DNA from: Nelumbo lutea
Taxonomy: Eukaryota > Streptophyta > Magnoliopsida > Proteales > Nelumbonaceae
Direction: 5' to 3'
Assembly (NCBI GenBank): GCA_022828595.1
Contig: JAKGHH010000001.1
Location: 72,474,401-72,538,400, forward strand
Length of the DNA: 64,000 nucleotides
Made by a program: the position numbers and the translations under genes. Below the pieces are notes generated by a model. The model was not told where the DNA came from. It saw only the letters and a program-made list of their open reading frames with translations, and did not search any database. The stretch's first letter is position 1. Every line of letters starts with the position of its first letter. Below are positions 36,031 through 47,230 of the stretch, one piece after another.

Positions 36031-36416
36031 CGTGGAAGAGTAAAAAGCAGACGGTTGTGGCTATAAGCAGTGCTGAAGCCAAGTACAGAGCCATGGCACA
36101 CACTACATATGAATTAGTGTGGTTGAGGAATCTCCTACAAGAAATCGGGTTCCACATGGATAAACCTATGAAGTTGTACTGTGACAATCAAGCTGCGTTC
36201 CATATCTCATCCAACCCTGTTTTCCATGAGAGAACAAAGCACATAGAGATTGATTGCCACTTTGTGAGGGAGAAGGTTCTTACTAGAGAGATAAGCACAG
36301 AACATGTAAGCTCAGGTGATCAGTGGGCAGATTTGTTTACAAAAGCCTTAAGCTTAGGGAGAATGAACTATATATGTAACAAGCTGGGATTATATGATAT
36401 ATATTCTCCAGCTTGA
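36027..36416 (+). pseudogene. Element F RNase H C-terminal part
   Basis: Contains [55 protein letters not shown] and the terminal [13 protein letters not shown]. Open to its natural stop, but out of frame with RT because of the deletion upstream. Confidence 0.87.
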
Positions 36417-36423
36417 GAGGGAG

Positions 36424-36700
36424 TGTTAGAGTTAGCCGAATAAGGGTAGATTAGTCATCTCACCTTGGTTAAGTTATGAACTTATGTGGCAGTCTTATTA
36501 GAGGTTCTCTGTCCCATACTTAAGTAGGGGCAGTTAAGTCCTTGTACATTTAATTAGAAGCCTAATCACTATTAAGAGGTCGACTGATAGGGTTTAGCTA
36601 TCAAGTTCGACAGTTCTTTCATCTTCTTCTTCTTCTCTTCTCTTTCTTCTTCTCCTTACTGGTTCGGACTACTGTAGCTACAGTAGCTACAGTGAAAACA
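36424..36700 (+). repeat. 3' LTR of element F
   Basis: 277 bp, longer than the 5' copy mainly through a 9-bp duplication of CTACAGTAG near the end. The dyad is at 36579-36611. Confidence 0.93.
36579..36611 (+). promoter_or_regulatory. TATA-proximal dyad of element F (3' LTR)
   Basis: Same arms as at 31282-31314. Confidence 0.6.
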
Positions 36701-36705
36701 CTTCT

Positions 36706-38726
36706 CAATCAAGGAATAAGACCTTATTCCTACCAATGGCTTAAATACAATAAATTCCATAATCAAGATTTACACTGACAGATAACAGAAATATCCTTTT
36801 TCTGTACAAAGTCACTGGATTGGCTACTATATCCGCTAGTAATATGAAAATGGAATAGGCATGCAACATGCAATATCTTCCCATATACATTGCAACAGTA
36901 GCATAGTAATCTCAAAAAGATTCTGCCTCTTCCACCACTTGGTGAGAAGGATTTTGCAATAACTTTTCTTAAGATAACAATGATTACAGTACTTCCTTTT
37001 TCATAATGAAATAATTGGAGAGAGATCAATAATGCTCTGTAGACCAAAAAGGCCATAGCATATATGATTAAGATGTCATTTCTTAGAGAGACAACCATCT
37101 AGGCTAGGCTTTAGGTTGGACTTTGCATAAGACCAAAATTCTGAGAAGATGACAACTTTGAAGATCTCTAGCAATTCACTTTAGGTTCAAACATTGTAAC
37201 CCATGATGAGGTTATCTCCAGTCTGTTCCTCAACAATAAGACCTTAACATATAATTACAAATGGTTGAATCTTTCAATGGTCATACCAAACAATAATCTT
37301 ATCACTTGAGCATCAAAGTAAGCTTTCACCCATCTAAAACCCAAATTTCATCAATAGAACTTCACTCTATCGCGCGTGTGCACACACACACACACTCACA
37401 CACACAAAAGGTGATAGATATGGTTCGAGAATATTGACATTGCCTATTCTTTCATGAATTTCCCTTCAAGGCCTTTGCTGAAGATGGACAGGATCTCCTC
37501 AACAATAAGAACTTGACATATAATTACAAATGGTGGAATCTTTAAATGGTCATAACAAACAATAACTTATCACTTGAACATCAAAGTAAGCTTTCACCCA
37601 TCTAAACCCAAATTCATTAATAGAGCTTCACTCTATCATGCATGTGTGTGCACACACACACACAACTTGTAGATATGGTTCAAGAGTATTGACATTGCCT
37701 ATTCTTTCATGAATTTTCCCTTCAAGGCCTTTGCTAAAGATTGACAGGATTTCCTCAATAAAAAACCTTATAAACAAGAAAAACGAATGACATGAACCAA
37801 AATAATTTAACTTCCATACAACAATTTTAAAACATTAAGATAGGATCTTCTTCGAACTGAACCAAGTCAGTTGCGTTGGGATGATTCCATAATGTTGTTC
37901 ATCTGCTTTGAGCCTACAATCTAATGAAACTAATATTAAATAGCGTATTGGAGTGATGTGTGGTATTTGTATATAGCTCCGCTTTATCTGAATTCTATAA
38001 TGTCAATTCAAATTGGGATAACTTCATACTAGACTAATAATTCTGTAGCCAGCAAATGCATGTCATTTTTCCAGAGACAGATTATACTACTATATGTATA
38101 CTCCTGGGAGTCAGTGGAGAATAACCATGGAGTTCCACTATCAAACTGACATGCCAAAAAAGGCAAAACAAAGTAGCCACATTTTGAAGTAGAAGCATAA
38201 CACTTTAAACTCATGTGAAAGAGTTATCATCATAGAAATCTGGTCAATTAATCAGTTAATTCTTTTTAACAATCAAAATACAAGTCCAGAAACTTGCAAA
38301 ATTTGCACACTTGGAGAATTTCTAGGTGAAAATCAAGAACTGATCAATTTTTAATCTTAAAGAAAAGGAAAAGAAAGTACCCACATTTATGTGCAACCTA
38401 GTATCCTTCACGAGAAAAATGCGGATCTTGATGGGATATCTAAAATCTCAAATTTGAATTTGAAAATCCAAGTCTTCCCCCTACATATTTTTCTTGTATG
38501 AAGTAGTTCTTTTGCTATTGAGAGGCAAATAACAAGCAAGGGAAGGCAAATATAGTCCCTCAAAACAAAAAACAGAAACCATACATGGAAAACAAAGGAT
38601 TGGAACGAGAAAAACCATTGGTTTCCATCTGGACATACAATTTAAGTGGCATTAATATCTTTGTTAGAAAGACATGTGGAAGTTCTGCACAAGAATGGGA
38701 ACTAATCATCGCCAAAAATTACTCAA
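36706..38726. other. Intron sequence with a tandem duplication
   Basis: Non-coding intron sequence. Apart from the duplicated block at 37228-37757 I see no gene or element. Confidence 0.4.
37228..37757. repeat. Tandem duplication (about 265 bp x 2) containing CA microsatellites
   Basis: Unit 1 (37228-37496) and unit 2 (37497-37757) both begin CCTCAACAATAAGA and share AAGCTTTCACCCATCTAAA, a (CA)n tract, then ATTGACATTGCCTATTC and TTCAAGGCCTTTGCT. They differ by scattered substitutions and by CA repeat length. Confidence 0.85.
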
Positions 38727-39424
38727 TTTTTTTTTTCAAGGAGAATAACAAGATGATATATTATATAACAAAAAGAGGATATACAGACAATGGGAACTTG
38801 CCCAATCAGAATCCAGGGGCAATATTCCTGCTACAGAAGTCAGCTCTGTGCACAGCGGATTTAGCTAAGCTATCTGCAAAAGCATCATGCTCCCAAGCAG
38901 TCCAAAAACATGACACATTCAAAAGAATAGCTAGGTCTCTAACCTCCATCAAGTAATGATTCAAAACCCAGGGGCCCCCTTGATGCAGAACCACCACCTG
39001 TTACAACAAATTAGAAGAAGAAGAAAGAAGACAAGAGAAGGAAGAGAGGAAGTTTGAAAGAGGATATGAAAGACTTTTATTTCTCAAAAACATGTCATAC
39101 AGCCCTAACATAATGTGTATTTATAAGAAACCTAGAACTAAAAATTACAATTAAGTCCCTACCAAATATGAAAGTTCCACTTAACCCCCCCCCAAGAAAA
39201 TTACAAATAGCCCCCTTACTAAGAAGAAATTTTACAATTAAACCCAAATTGTGCATTAACCAAAGTAACCCTAAGATAATGCCGTCTACACCTAAAATAA
39301 GTACAAATTGTGCTTTGGTCTCAAAGTGATCTCCATCACCCCATGATTATCATTTAACCATTTTATGACAGTTAAAGAGTCACCTACTACTGAGAAAGAA
39401 GATAGACCAAGAGTTCTTGCAATA
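38727..39424 (-). mobile_element. LINE 3' end (RNase H C-terminus and poly-A tail)
   Basis: On the minus strand, IARTLGLSSFSVVGDSLTVI with KWLNDN (from 39424) and, after a solo LTR, GPWVLNHYLMEVRDLAILLN and EHDAFADSLAKSAVHR (38970-38830) make up a plant LINE RNase H domain. It ends in a 10-nt A tail (T run at 38727-38736). It continues on the other side of element E at 55213. No open frame survives. Confidence 0.75.
38999..39290 (-). mobile_element. Solo LTR within the LINE fragment
   Basis: 292 bp, TGTTACAACA...CCGTCTACA in plus coordinates. On the minus strand it has TATA box CTTATAAATACAC (near 39120), an AATAAAAG and a CT-rich end before TTGTAACA. It separates two halves of the LINE RNase H. 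No clear target duplication is seen (flanks CCACC and CCTAA), so the exact borders are tentative. Confidence 0.55.
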
Positions 39425-39704
39425 TGTTTGTATTCTGATTCAAGAAGAAGAAGAAAGAAGGAAAAGAAAAAGAAATTTAGAATAGGGTGGCTTAACCCTA
39501 TCCAGCCCACCAAATTGATATTTATATTAGGGCAACATTAAAACACATAAGATTACAACTTTACCCCCCATTAGTAAGGGATGGAGTAACATAAAATAAG
39601 GAAGCCCAAGCCCATTAACACTTAATAACAGAAGTATAGCCCAACAAGAAATAGGAAGACATAACACAAATGGGCCGAGGCCCACACTATCAAGTCCCAC
39701 AACA
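39425..39704 (-). repeat. 3' LTR of element E
   Basis: 280 bp. It contains TATAAATA (minus, first T at 39526) and a dyad at 39480-39503. Confidence 0.9.
39480..39503 (-). promoter_or_regulatory. TATA-proximal dyad of element E
   Basis: On the minus strand GGATAGGG, loop TTAAGCCA, CCCTATTC: eight pairs including one G-T. It starts 23 nt after the TATA first T. The copy in the other LTR (54987-55010) is partly decayed. Confidence 0.5.
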
Positions 39705-42096
39705 CTCCCCCTCAAGCTGAGCAAAGATGTCCATCATGCCCAGCTTGCACACCAAGTCTCCAAATCTGGCTTTAGCAAGTCCCTTAGTTAATACATCAGC
39801 AACTTGTCTTGTAGACAGCATGTAAGGAATACATAACTCTCCAGACACAATCATTTCTCTCACAAAGTGAATCAATCTCAATGTGTTTGGTCCTATCATG
39901 CTGAACTGGATTATTAGCAATATTTATTGCAGATTGGTTGTCATTATAGAGCTTCAAGGGTCTTGACATTGTGATTCCCAGTTCCTTTAGGAGTATCCTA
40001 AGCCAAAGAAGTTCAGCCACTCCATGTGACATTGCCCAGTATTCAGCTTCGGCACTTGACCAAACCACCTCAATTTGTTTCTTGCTTCTCCAGGTTACAA
40101 GATTTCCACCCATAAATGTGCAATATTTGGTTGTAGACCTCCTATCTCCAGCTGATCCAGCCCAATCAACATCAATATAGGCTTCAACATTAAGTTTATC
40201 ATGCTTCTTAAATAACAAACCTCTTCCAGGACATGTCTTCAAGTACCTTAGTATTTTCTCCACTGCCTTCATGTGTGCAACTTGAGGAGCATGCATAAAT
40301 TGACTAAAGACATGGACAGCATAAACAATGTCAAGTTTAGTGAGGGATAGATACAAAAGTTTACCCACAAGTCATTGATATCTTTCCTTGTCTAGGTAAA
40401 GGTCCTCATCCTTTTACCACAACCCATGGTTTTGTCGATAGGAGTCTCAATAGGTCTGCAACCTAATTTTTTGTTGTCTCCTTTAGGAGGTCTAAGGAAT
40501 ACTTCCTTTGACAAATAAAAATTCCTTCCTTAGACCTAGCCACCTCTATTCCCAAGAAGTACCTTAGAGTTTAAAGGCCAAAAACTTCTTAAGTCTTCTA
40601 ATCTCTTCTGGATCATTTCCTGTCACCACCATGTCATCTACATAAACAATCAATGCTATCAGTTTCTCTTCATTTCTTCTTAGAATAGTGTGTGATCAAC
40701 ACTGCTTTGATATTATCCCACAGTCTTCATTGCTTTGCACAATCTTTCAAACCATGCCCTAGGAGACTACTTAAGTACATATAGGGCCCTCCTCAATCGA
40801 CATACTTTTCCATTCATATTATACTTTGGTGGAGGATCCATATAAACCTCCTCTTGAAGATCTCCATTCAAAAAAGCATTCTTGACATCCAATTGGTGCA
40901 ATTCCCAACTGTAGTTGGCTGCTAGAGATGGTAATACCCCTATGGTGTCCAACTTGGCAACTGGAGCAAAGGTCTCTGTATAGTCAATGTTCTCCTATGT
41001 GAACCCTTTTGCCACCAACCTTGCTTTAAATCTCTCCATTGATCCATCGGCCTAATTTTTCACAGTGCACACCCAACAGTGCTCTTTCCTACTGGTAGAT
41101 CCACTACTTCCTAAGTACCAGCCTTTAATAATGCTCTCATTTCTTCATCCATTGCTTCCCTCCATTTAGGGTCAGCAACTACCTCAGAGTACCTGGAAGA
41201 AGTGGAAATAGAAGGCAAGGCAGAAACAAAGGGATAATTTCTAGGGACAAATAAGAATAAGAGACAAACTTATTTATAGGGTGAAGAGTACAAGACCAAG
41301 TGGGTTTCCACAAAGCAATAGGAAGATTCAAGTCAGAGTTAGAAATAAAGGGATATTACCTTGGCCAGCTTCAGAGGCCTCTCTTCATTTTCCTCCAATA
41401 CACTTTCATCTCCTTCCCAACAATCTTGTCAACTTCTATAGTAGGAGCTACATCATCATCTTGAGTAGTGGGAGCAGGAGCAAACTCACCATCTTGGGCT
41501 TAAGGGTTAGGACAAAGACCATCAAAATACTGAGGGGCAAGAGGAGAGGATGGAAGAGGAGAAGAAACAATAGAAGCAGAGACAAACGGATTTATTTCAG
41601 AGGAATTCTCTACCTGAAGAGGATTCTAGGAAGGTTCAAAGAAAGATTGTGACTCACAAAAGGTAACATCTTTGGTGACAATTTCTTTCCCTGTATGTTG
41701 ATCAAAGCACTTATATCCCTTTTGTGTGGGTGAATAACCCAAGGACACACCCCCCCAAAATTCCCTTGGATCCAACTTGGTGATTTTTGGATCCTTAACG
41801 TGAATGAAATGAACACAATCAAAGACTTTTGGTGGTAAAGAAAACACAAGATCATTAGGACATAGAACAAAGAAAGGGGTTTTCAACCCAAGTATCCTGG
41901 ATGGCACCCTATTAATCAAATATGATACAGTAAGTACTACATGGAACCAATATTTCTTGGGAACCTTGTGTTGAAACAATAAAGCACAGGTTGTCTCCAT
42001 GAGATGTCTATATTATCTCTCTGCTACCCCATTCTGTTGTGGAGTGTAACTATAAGATGATTGGTGCAAAGTCCCTTCATTCTCAAAGAATGTGTT
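39705..42096 (-). pseudogene. Element E pol, C-terminal half (integrase end, RT, RNase H)
   Basis: Minus strand. Integrase end at 42000-41626 (VPKKYWFHVVLTVSYLINRV, CVHFIHVKDPKITKLDP). RT at about 41150-40570 ([26 protein letters not shown]) with YVDDMVVT near 40640. RNase H at 40368-39796 (YIDVDWAGSAGDRRSTTKYC, SAEAEYWAMSHGVAELLWLR, NNPVQHDRTKHIEID). Multiple stops and frameshifts. The first RNase H Asp block has Ile-Asp for Thr-Asp. Confidence 0.85.
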
Positions 42097-42399
42097 TGTT
42101 AGAATGTTGAATGATGTCTCTTTATATGAGTGTTCGGCTGATAAGAGTTCTTATTAGCCCATACTTAAGTTCAAGCTATACTGTAACTGGGCCTGTGTTA
42201 ATGGGCCTAAGCCTGTTTAATGTTTTAAGTTACTGGGTGTCCCATCACTAATCAGGGGCATTCCAGTAATTACTTGTATCTTGTACTATATTCAAATATA
42301 AATAATAACATGGTCGACTGGCTAGGTCAGTTCGACATTCCAGCATCTCTTCTTCTTCTTCTCCTTTCTGCTACTTCGGCTACAGTAGTTTAGCTTTCA
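42097..42399 (+). repeat. 5' LTR of element D
   Basis: TGTTAGAATG...TAGCTTTCA. TATAAATAA at 42297 and dyad at 42313-42336. Confidence 0.94.
42313..42336 (+). promoter_or_regulatory. TATA-proximal dyad of element D (5' LTR)
   Basis: GTCGACTG, loop GCTAGGT, CAGTTCGAC, 16 nt after the first T of TATAAATAA. Confidence 0.65.
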
Positions 42400-43364
42400 T
42401 GGTATCAGAGCATTAGCTTCTTCCTGGTTTCAGCGGACGCACACTCTCTTCTCTTGCTGTCTTTTCATCTTCTCTCTTCCTTTTCTGGGTTGCTGCAATG
42501 AAGACCTAGGGGTGTAAGAGAGTAAAGCAAGTTCAAACCTAGGGTTTCTCTTGGTTGTAGGACTCAAGGGAAGTAAGACCCAGAAGTAGATGTCGTACTA
42601 GGTTATTTCCAGCAAATAGTAGCTATTTGGCTACTAAGAGAGGTTTGTATAGGACAGACCTATTTGAGGACTGATTTCAGCAGTCCTAGCACTAGCCGAA
42701 AGGGGGAGACCTTCCTCTACAGTTGCAGCTTCAGTGCTCCAGCAAGACTTGCACAGACTTAGCTTCTTCTACAGAGCCCACTGTTTACTTGCTACTGTTG
42801 CAGCCTCGAACTGTTCACTTGCTACTGTACCCGAACTGTTGCAGTTTCGGTTCAGCCCAAGTGAAGTCTATCTAGTGTTCTACCAGCACTGTGAACACTT
42901 CTACCAGCATAGCAAAGTGGTAAACAGCTCCAAGTTCAGGTTGGTCATCAGTCCGAAACCCCTCACCACTGCTGTGAGATTACCTAGGGAGCTGCCAGCT
43001 CCAGATTGTTCAGCACTGTGAACCCTAGTTGAGGACTGATGTCAACAGTCCTAGTATTGGCCGCAAGGAGGGGCACTCTCTTTACAGTTGCAGTACTCGA
43101 AGTTCAAGTGGAGTCTGCATAGCACAATAGTTGAGAATCCTTTGCTTCAGGTCGGTTACCAGCCCAGAACTCCTTGCTTGCTGCTGTAACTGAACTGTTT
43201 CAGAACCGTGGCAATCTCGGCAAGTCTGAAACTGTGTCGAGTACTGTCAGAACCTGCTGTGATCATTTCGGCTAATCAGAATCTGCTCCAAAACTGGTTC
43301 AGAACCTTCAGAACTGCTTTGGCTAGTCTTAATCAGTGTCACCTACACAGTGGCTGCAGTCAAG

Positions 43365-44303
43365 ATGTCTTCAATACCCAGAGAAGTTTCTTCTAGAGAT
43401 AACAGGCCTGCGGCAAGTGGGAATCTTGTCACCAGCAACAATGATGACAACTCACAAAATACACCAACAGTGTCTTCTTCTCCTATGGGACAGGTTGTTG
43501 ATTCCTCTGGAACTGGTACTTTGGGCTCCACTGCTAGTGAGGTAGAGGTCCTTAGCAGGGCATTAGCCCGTCTAAGGAATAATTCTTTTTCTTCTACATC
43601 TCTTGCCAGATCAGGTACAGCCTCTGCCTTCAGTGTCACTGGCTTTATTGACTCTACTTCTTGGGTTATTGATTCCGGTGCTACTGACCACATGACACAT
43701 ATGTCTTCCCTATTCTCTTCATATCATTTGTCGTCTGGTCAGGATAAGATGAGAGTTGCTGATGGGTCTTTCTCCACTATCTCTGGAAGGGGAGTGATTA
43801 ACCTAAGCAAGGACCTCTCTCTTAAATCAGTTTTACATGTTCCCAGTTTTACCTCAAATCTTTTGTCTATTTCAAAACTTACCAAAAATTTGAACTGTAT
43901 TATAACCTTTTTCCCTACTCATTGTGTCTTCCAGGACAGATTGACAAGGATAACGGTTGGGTGCGGTCATGAGTATGGAGGCCTTTACTATCTTGATGCA
44001 GACATCGGTTCAGCCTTACAAGCATCTGCTGCCAGTAGTCTGGAGAGTGTGGAGTCAACAGCTAAGCTGCATCTTTGGCATGCTAGGCTAGGTCATGTGT
44101 CTTTCTCTTCGTTAGAAATGTTGTTTCCTGAATTGTTTAAGGGCATTCCAAGTCAAAGTCTAACCTGTGAAGTATGTCAAATGTCAAAAGAATGTAGAAC
44201 TGTGTATCCAATTTCCAGTAATGAAATTTGTGCTCCTTTTGATTTGGTTCATTCTGATGTCAGGGGCCCTTCACCCATTGTTTCCTTTGATGGCTTCCGG
44301 TAA
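43365..44303 (+). pseudogene. Element D fused gag-start/protease/integrase frame
   Basis: The start MSSIPREVSSRDNRPAAS is the usual gag start of this family, but it runs straight into GNLVTSNNDDNSQNTPTVSS, which in element C lies after the zinc knuckle. Essentially all of gag is therefore missing by an in-frame deletion. The frame continues through protease WVIDSGATDHMTHMS (DSG intact) and the GAG-pre-integrase zinc region HLWHARLGHVSFSSLEMLF with CEVCQMSKEC, to DLVHSDVRGPSPIVSFDGFR and a stop. The protein would be a 312-residue protease-bearing product with no capsid. Confidence 0.85.
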
Positions 44304-46079
44304 TTTATCAGTTTTATTGACCACTACTCTCGTTGCACATGGATCTACCTGTTAAAAGGACGGGATGAAGTACCACGGATAACCATGGCATTTTGCAAGA
44401 TGATTGAAATGCAGTTTAATAGAAGATTAAGCAATTAAGGTCAGGCAATGTTGCTGAATACTTTGAAAAATCCTTGAACTTATTCATGGAAGATGCTGGC
44501 ATACTACATCAGTCATCCTGTGCTAATACTCCTCAGTAGAATGGGGTTGCTGAGCGCAAGAATAGACATCTATTAGAGACAGCTCGAGCCTTACTATTCC
44601 AGCACAAAGTCCCCAAGCAATACTGGTCTCAAGCTGTACTTTTTGCATCATATCTGATAAACCGGATGCCCTCTAAGGTGTTGGGTATGAAAACCCCTTT
44701 CTCTGTTTTGTGCCCCACTCTTCCAGACTTTCCTTCCTCCTCGGGTCTTTGGCTGTATATGTTTCATACATGTGAAGGATCCAAAGAAGACCAAGCCAGA
44801 TCCTAAGGCTACAAAGGGAATATTCTTGGGGTACTCTCTTACACAAAAGGGTTACAAGTGTTATGACCCTGTCTCCAAGAGAAAGTATGTCACCAGAGAT
44901 GTGGTCTTCTTTGAGTCTGAACCCTATTTTCAATCTTCTCAAAATCCTCTTCAGGGGGAGACTAGTGGGATGGAAGAGGATTCTCATTCTCCCTCCTTTT
45001 TTGTTCCCCTATCTGCCTCGGGTCTTCCATCCTCTCCTCCTACTCCTTGTTGTGGCATTCCGGGTCAACCCAGTGAGGCTCCCACTGTGCCGATCACCTC
45101 TCCTGATGCTGTAGATGTTCCTGAAGGCTCCAGTAGGCAACAAAAAGAGATACTTACATACAACAGAAGAAGAAGGGGCCCTCAACCTCATGGCAGCAAC
45201 CAGTTGGACTCGGATCAATCTGTCTCTACAATCCAAGGTAATTCCAACTCTCATACTTCTGATTTGAATCTTCCTATTGCTCTCCGTAAGCCTATCCGCT
45301 CTTGCACCATCCGGTACCCCATTGCTGATTTTGTTTCTTACTCACATTTATCTCCTGCTTATCACTCCTTTGGGTCTGCTCTTTCCTCTGTGCGTGTTCC
45401 TTCTAGATACTCAGAGGCTATGGGTGTTTAGTGGATCTGCCAGAGGGGAAGACCACTGTTGGGTGCAAGTGGGTGTTTACTGTAAAGCACAGGGAGGATG
45501 GGTCCATTGAAAGGTACAAGGCCAGACTTGTGGCAAAGGGGTTTACTCAAAAAGAGGGGATTGACTACAAAGAAACCTTTGCCCAGTAGCAAAGCTCAAC
45601 ACAATTCGAGTTCTATTGTCACTAGAAGCAAATTTTTCATGGGAACTTCATCAACTGGATGTGAAGAATGCCTTGACCTTCATGAAGAGGTATTTATGGA
45701 ACCTCCACCAGGCTATGACTTTGGTAAAAAGGTGTGCAAACTGAAGAAAGCATTATATGGGTTGAAGCAATCTCCCCGTGCATGGTTTGAGAGGCTCTGT
45801 GGGGCCATGAAGAAAGTGGGGTACACTCAGAGTGGTGCAGACCATACCTTGTTCATAAGGAGACAGGATAGCAAACTTACTGCACTCATTGTTTATGTGG
45901 ATGATATGGTAATTACCGGGAATGACTTGGAAGAGATAAAAAGGCTGAAGGAGTTTCTAGCTTCTAAATTTGAAATCAAAGACTTGGGTCATTTGAGATA
46001 TTTTCTAGGGATTGAAGTTGCCAGGTCAAGAGAGGGAATCTACATATGTCAGCGTAAGTATGTTCTTGACCTCCTAGAG
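44304..46079 (+). pseudogene. Element D integrase and RT remnants
   Basis: The integrase core continues in broken frames: RCTWIYLLKGRDEVPRI near 44340, and PQ*NGVAERKNRHLLE near 44535, with a stop inside the catalytic block. 44772-45431 carries KGIFLGYSLTQKGYKCYDP and the Ser/Pro linker, then a deletion at about 45420 (YSEAMGV, stop) that removes the segment leading to RT. 45498-46079 contains ERYKARL-equivalent RT remnants, [20 protein letters not shown] and an intact YVDDMVITGND near 45895. Element H interrupts it after DLLE (46079). Confidence 0.85.
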
Positions 46080-46458
46080 TGTAGAGAACACTGATGTAGG
46101 CCCCATTGCAGTGGTCCCCACTGTATTCGTAGGACAGCAGTGTAGTTATATGTTTCAGTTATAGTAGTGTCAGTTTGAGTCAGTTTGTTAATTCAGTTGT
46201 TATTTATTTCAGTTTTTATTCACTTTATTTATTATGTAAGTACCAAGGGCAGATGTGTCCTTTCCATTATGTACTAAACATAACCTATAAATATAAGAGA
46301 GTGGCGGCGGCAGATCAGTAAGAACCAGTCCCTCCTTTCAACAACTTGTGTTCTCTTGTTTCTCTTATATTCTCTCTCCTTTCTCTCACTTTCTCTTCTG
46401 TTTTGCAAACCTAAAACCTTTTAGGATTCAAGACTGATTACAGTCTTGATCTTCTACT
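46080..46458 (+). repeat. 5' LTR of element H
   Basis: 379 bp, with TATA box CCTATAAATATAAG near 46285. No GTCGACT dyad is seen. Confidence 0.94.
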
Positions 46459-46470
46459 TGGTATTAGAGC
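46459..46470 (+). promoter_or_regulatory. PBS of element H
   Basis: TGGTATTAGAGC directly after the LTR, one change from the standard initiator tRNA-Met PBS. Confidence 0.85.
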
Positions 46471-47230
46471 CTATCTAGGGCTTCTCATGTGTGTCTAGTC
46501 CAGCCGACCACATGAGGACTAGCTAGGGTTGGAAGCTTTGAAGAAGTTTTTCGGTGGCTGAATCTTGGAGATTACCAGGAGAGGTCGCAGTAGTTAAAGA
46601 CTTGCCGCAGCTTGCAGAGAGGTGGTAATCAGGAAGAGGCAACGAAGGTTAGGGTTCAGGTAACCCTAGAAGACAGTAAACCGAAGTACATAAGTAAGTT
46701 TTTTTTACTGAGTTTCAGAGACTGCAATCAGTCAAGATAGGTTGGACCTATCTAGAAAGAGGGGCCGAACTGTGTTCAAGTTTGTTCTAGGATTTGGCTT
46801 GCTGAACTGTGTTTAAGTTTGTTTCTAGGGTTTGACTATTGGGCCGAACCCCCCTCTTCAAAGGTGATTAGTTTTTAGGGTTTCATACTGCCCTACGACA
46901 AGTCCCACTTGTGCAGACTGCTTGGAGAGTGCAGCTGAGCACTTACTTCAGACCTACAGTTGAAACCCTAGTTTTGCTCTCGCAACAGTGGGCCCCACAG
47001 TAGTGATTTCAGGAAATAGCATCTCAGATTGATGGTTGCCTGATACTATGCATGCCGATTGATTTCAGATCAGATTTGAGTTGATTTCTTGCATATACTG
47101 TGATAGGCGATTGATTTCAGATCATATCAGATTTGTGTTGGTTTCGGATCAGATTTCAGACTTACTTGTTTGACTCTGTTTTCTGGTATAATTGCTCTAA
47201 CAATTTGTAGTCACTGAATCTTGATCAAAG

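Larger units (their letters stand above)
31127..36700 (+). mobile_element. Copia element F
   Basis: 5' LTR 31127-31394 and 3' LTR 36424-36700 with a perfect 5-bp duplication CTTCT (31122-31126 and 36701-36705). PBS TGGTATCAGAGC is at 31395-31406; the PPT GAGAGGGAG precedes 36424. The full copia order is present but broken. It is almost identical to element G over the shared length. At least five substitutions plus one 9-bp duplication separate its two LTRs, so it is fairly recent but not brand new. Confidence 0.95.

Noticed and set aside
38999..39290. Claiming a target duplication for the solo LTR
   Set aside because: The flanks CCACC and CCTAA do not match. The LTR call rests on TG/CA ends, a TATA box and interruption of the LINE, with reduced confidence.
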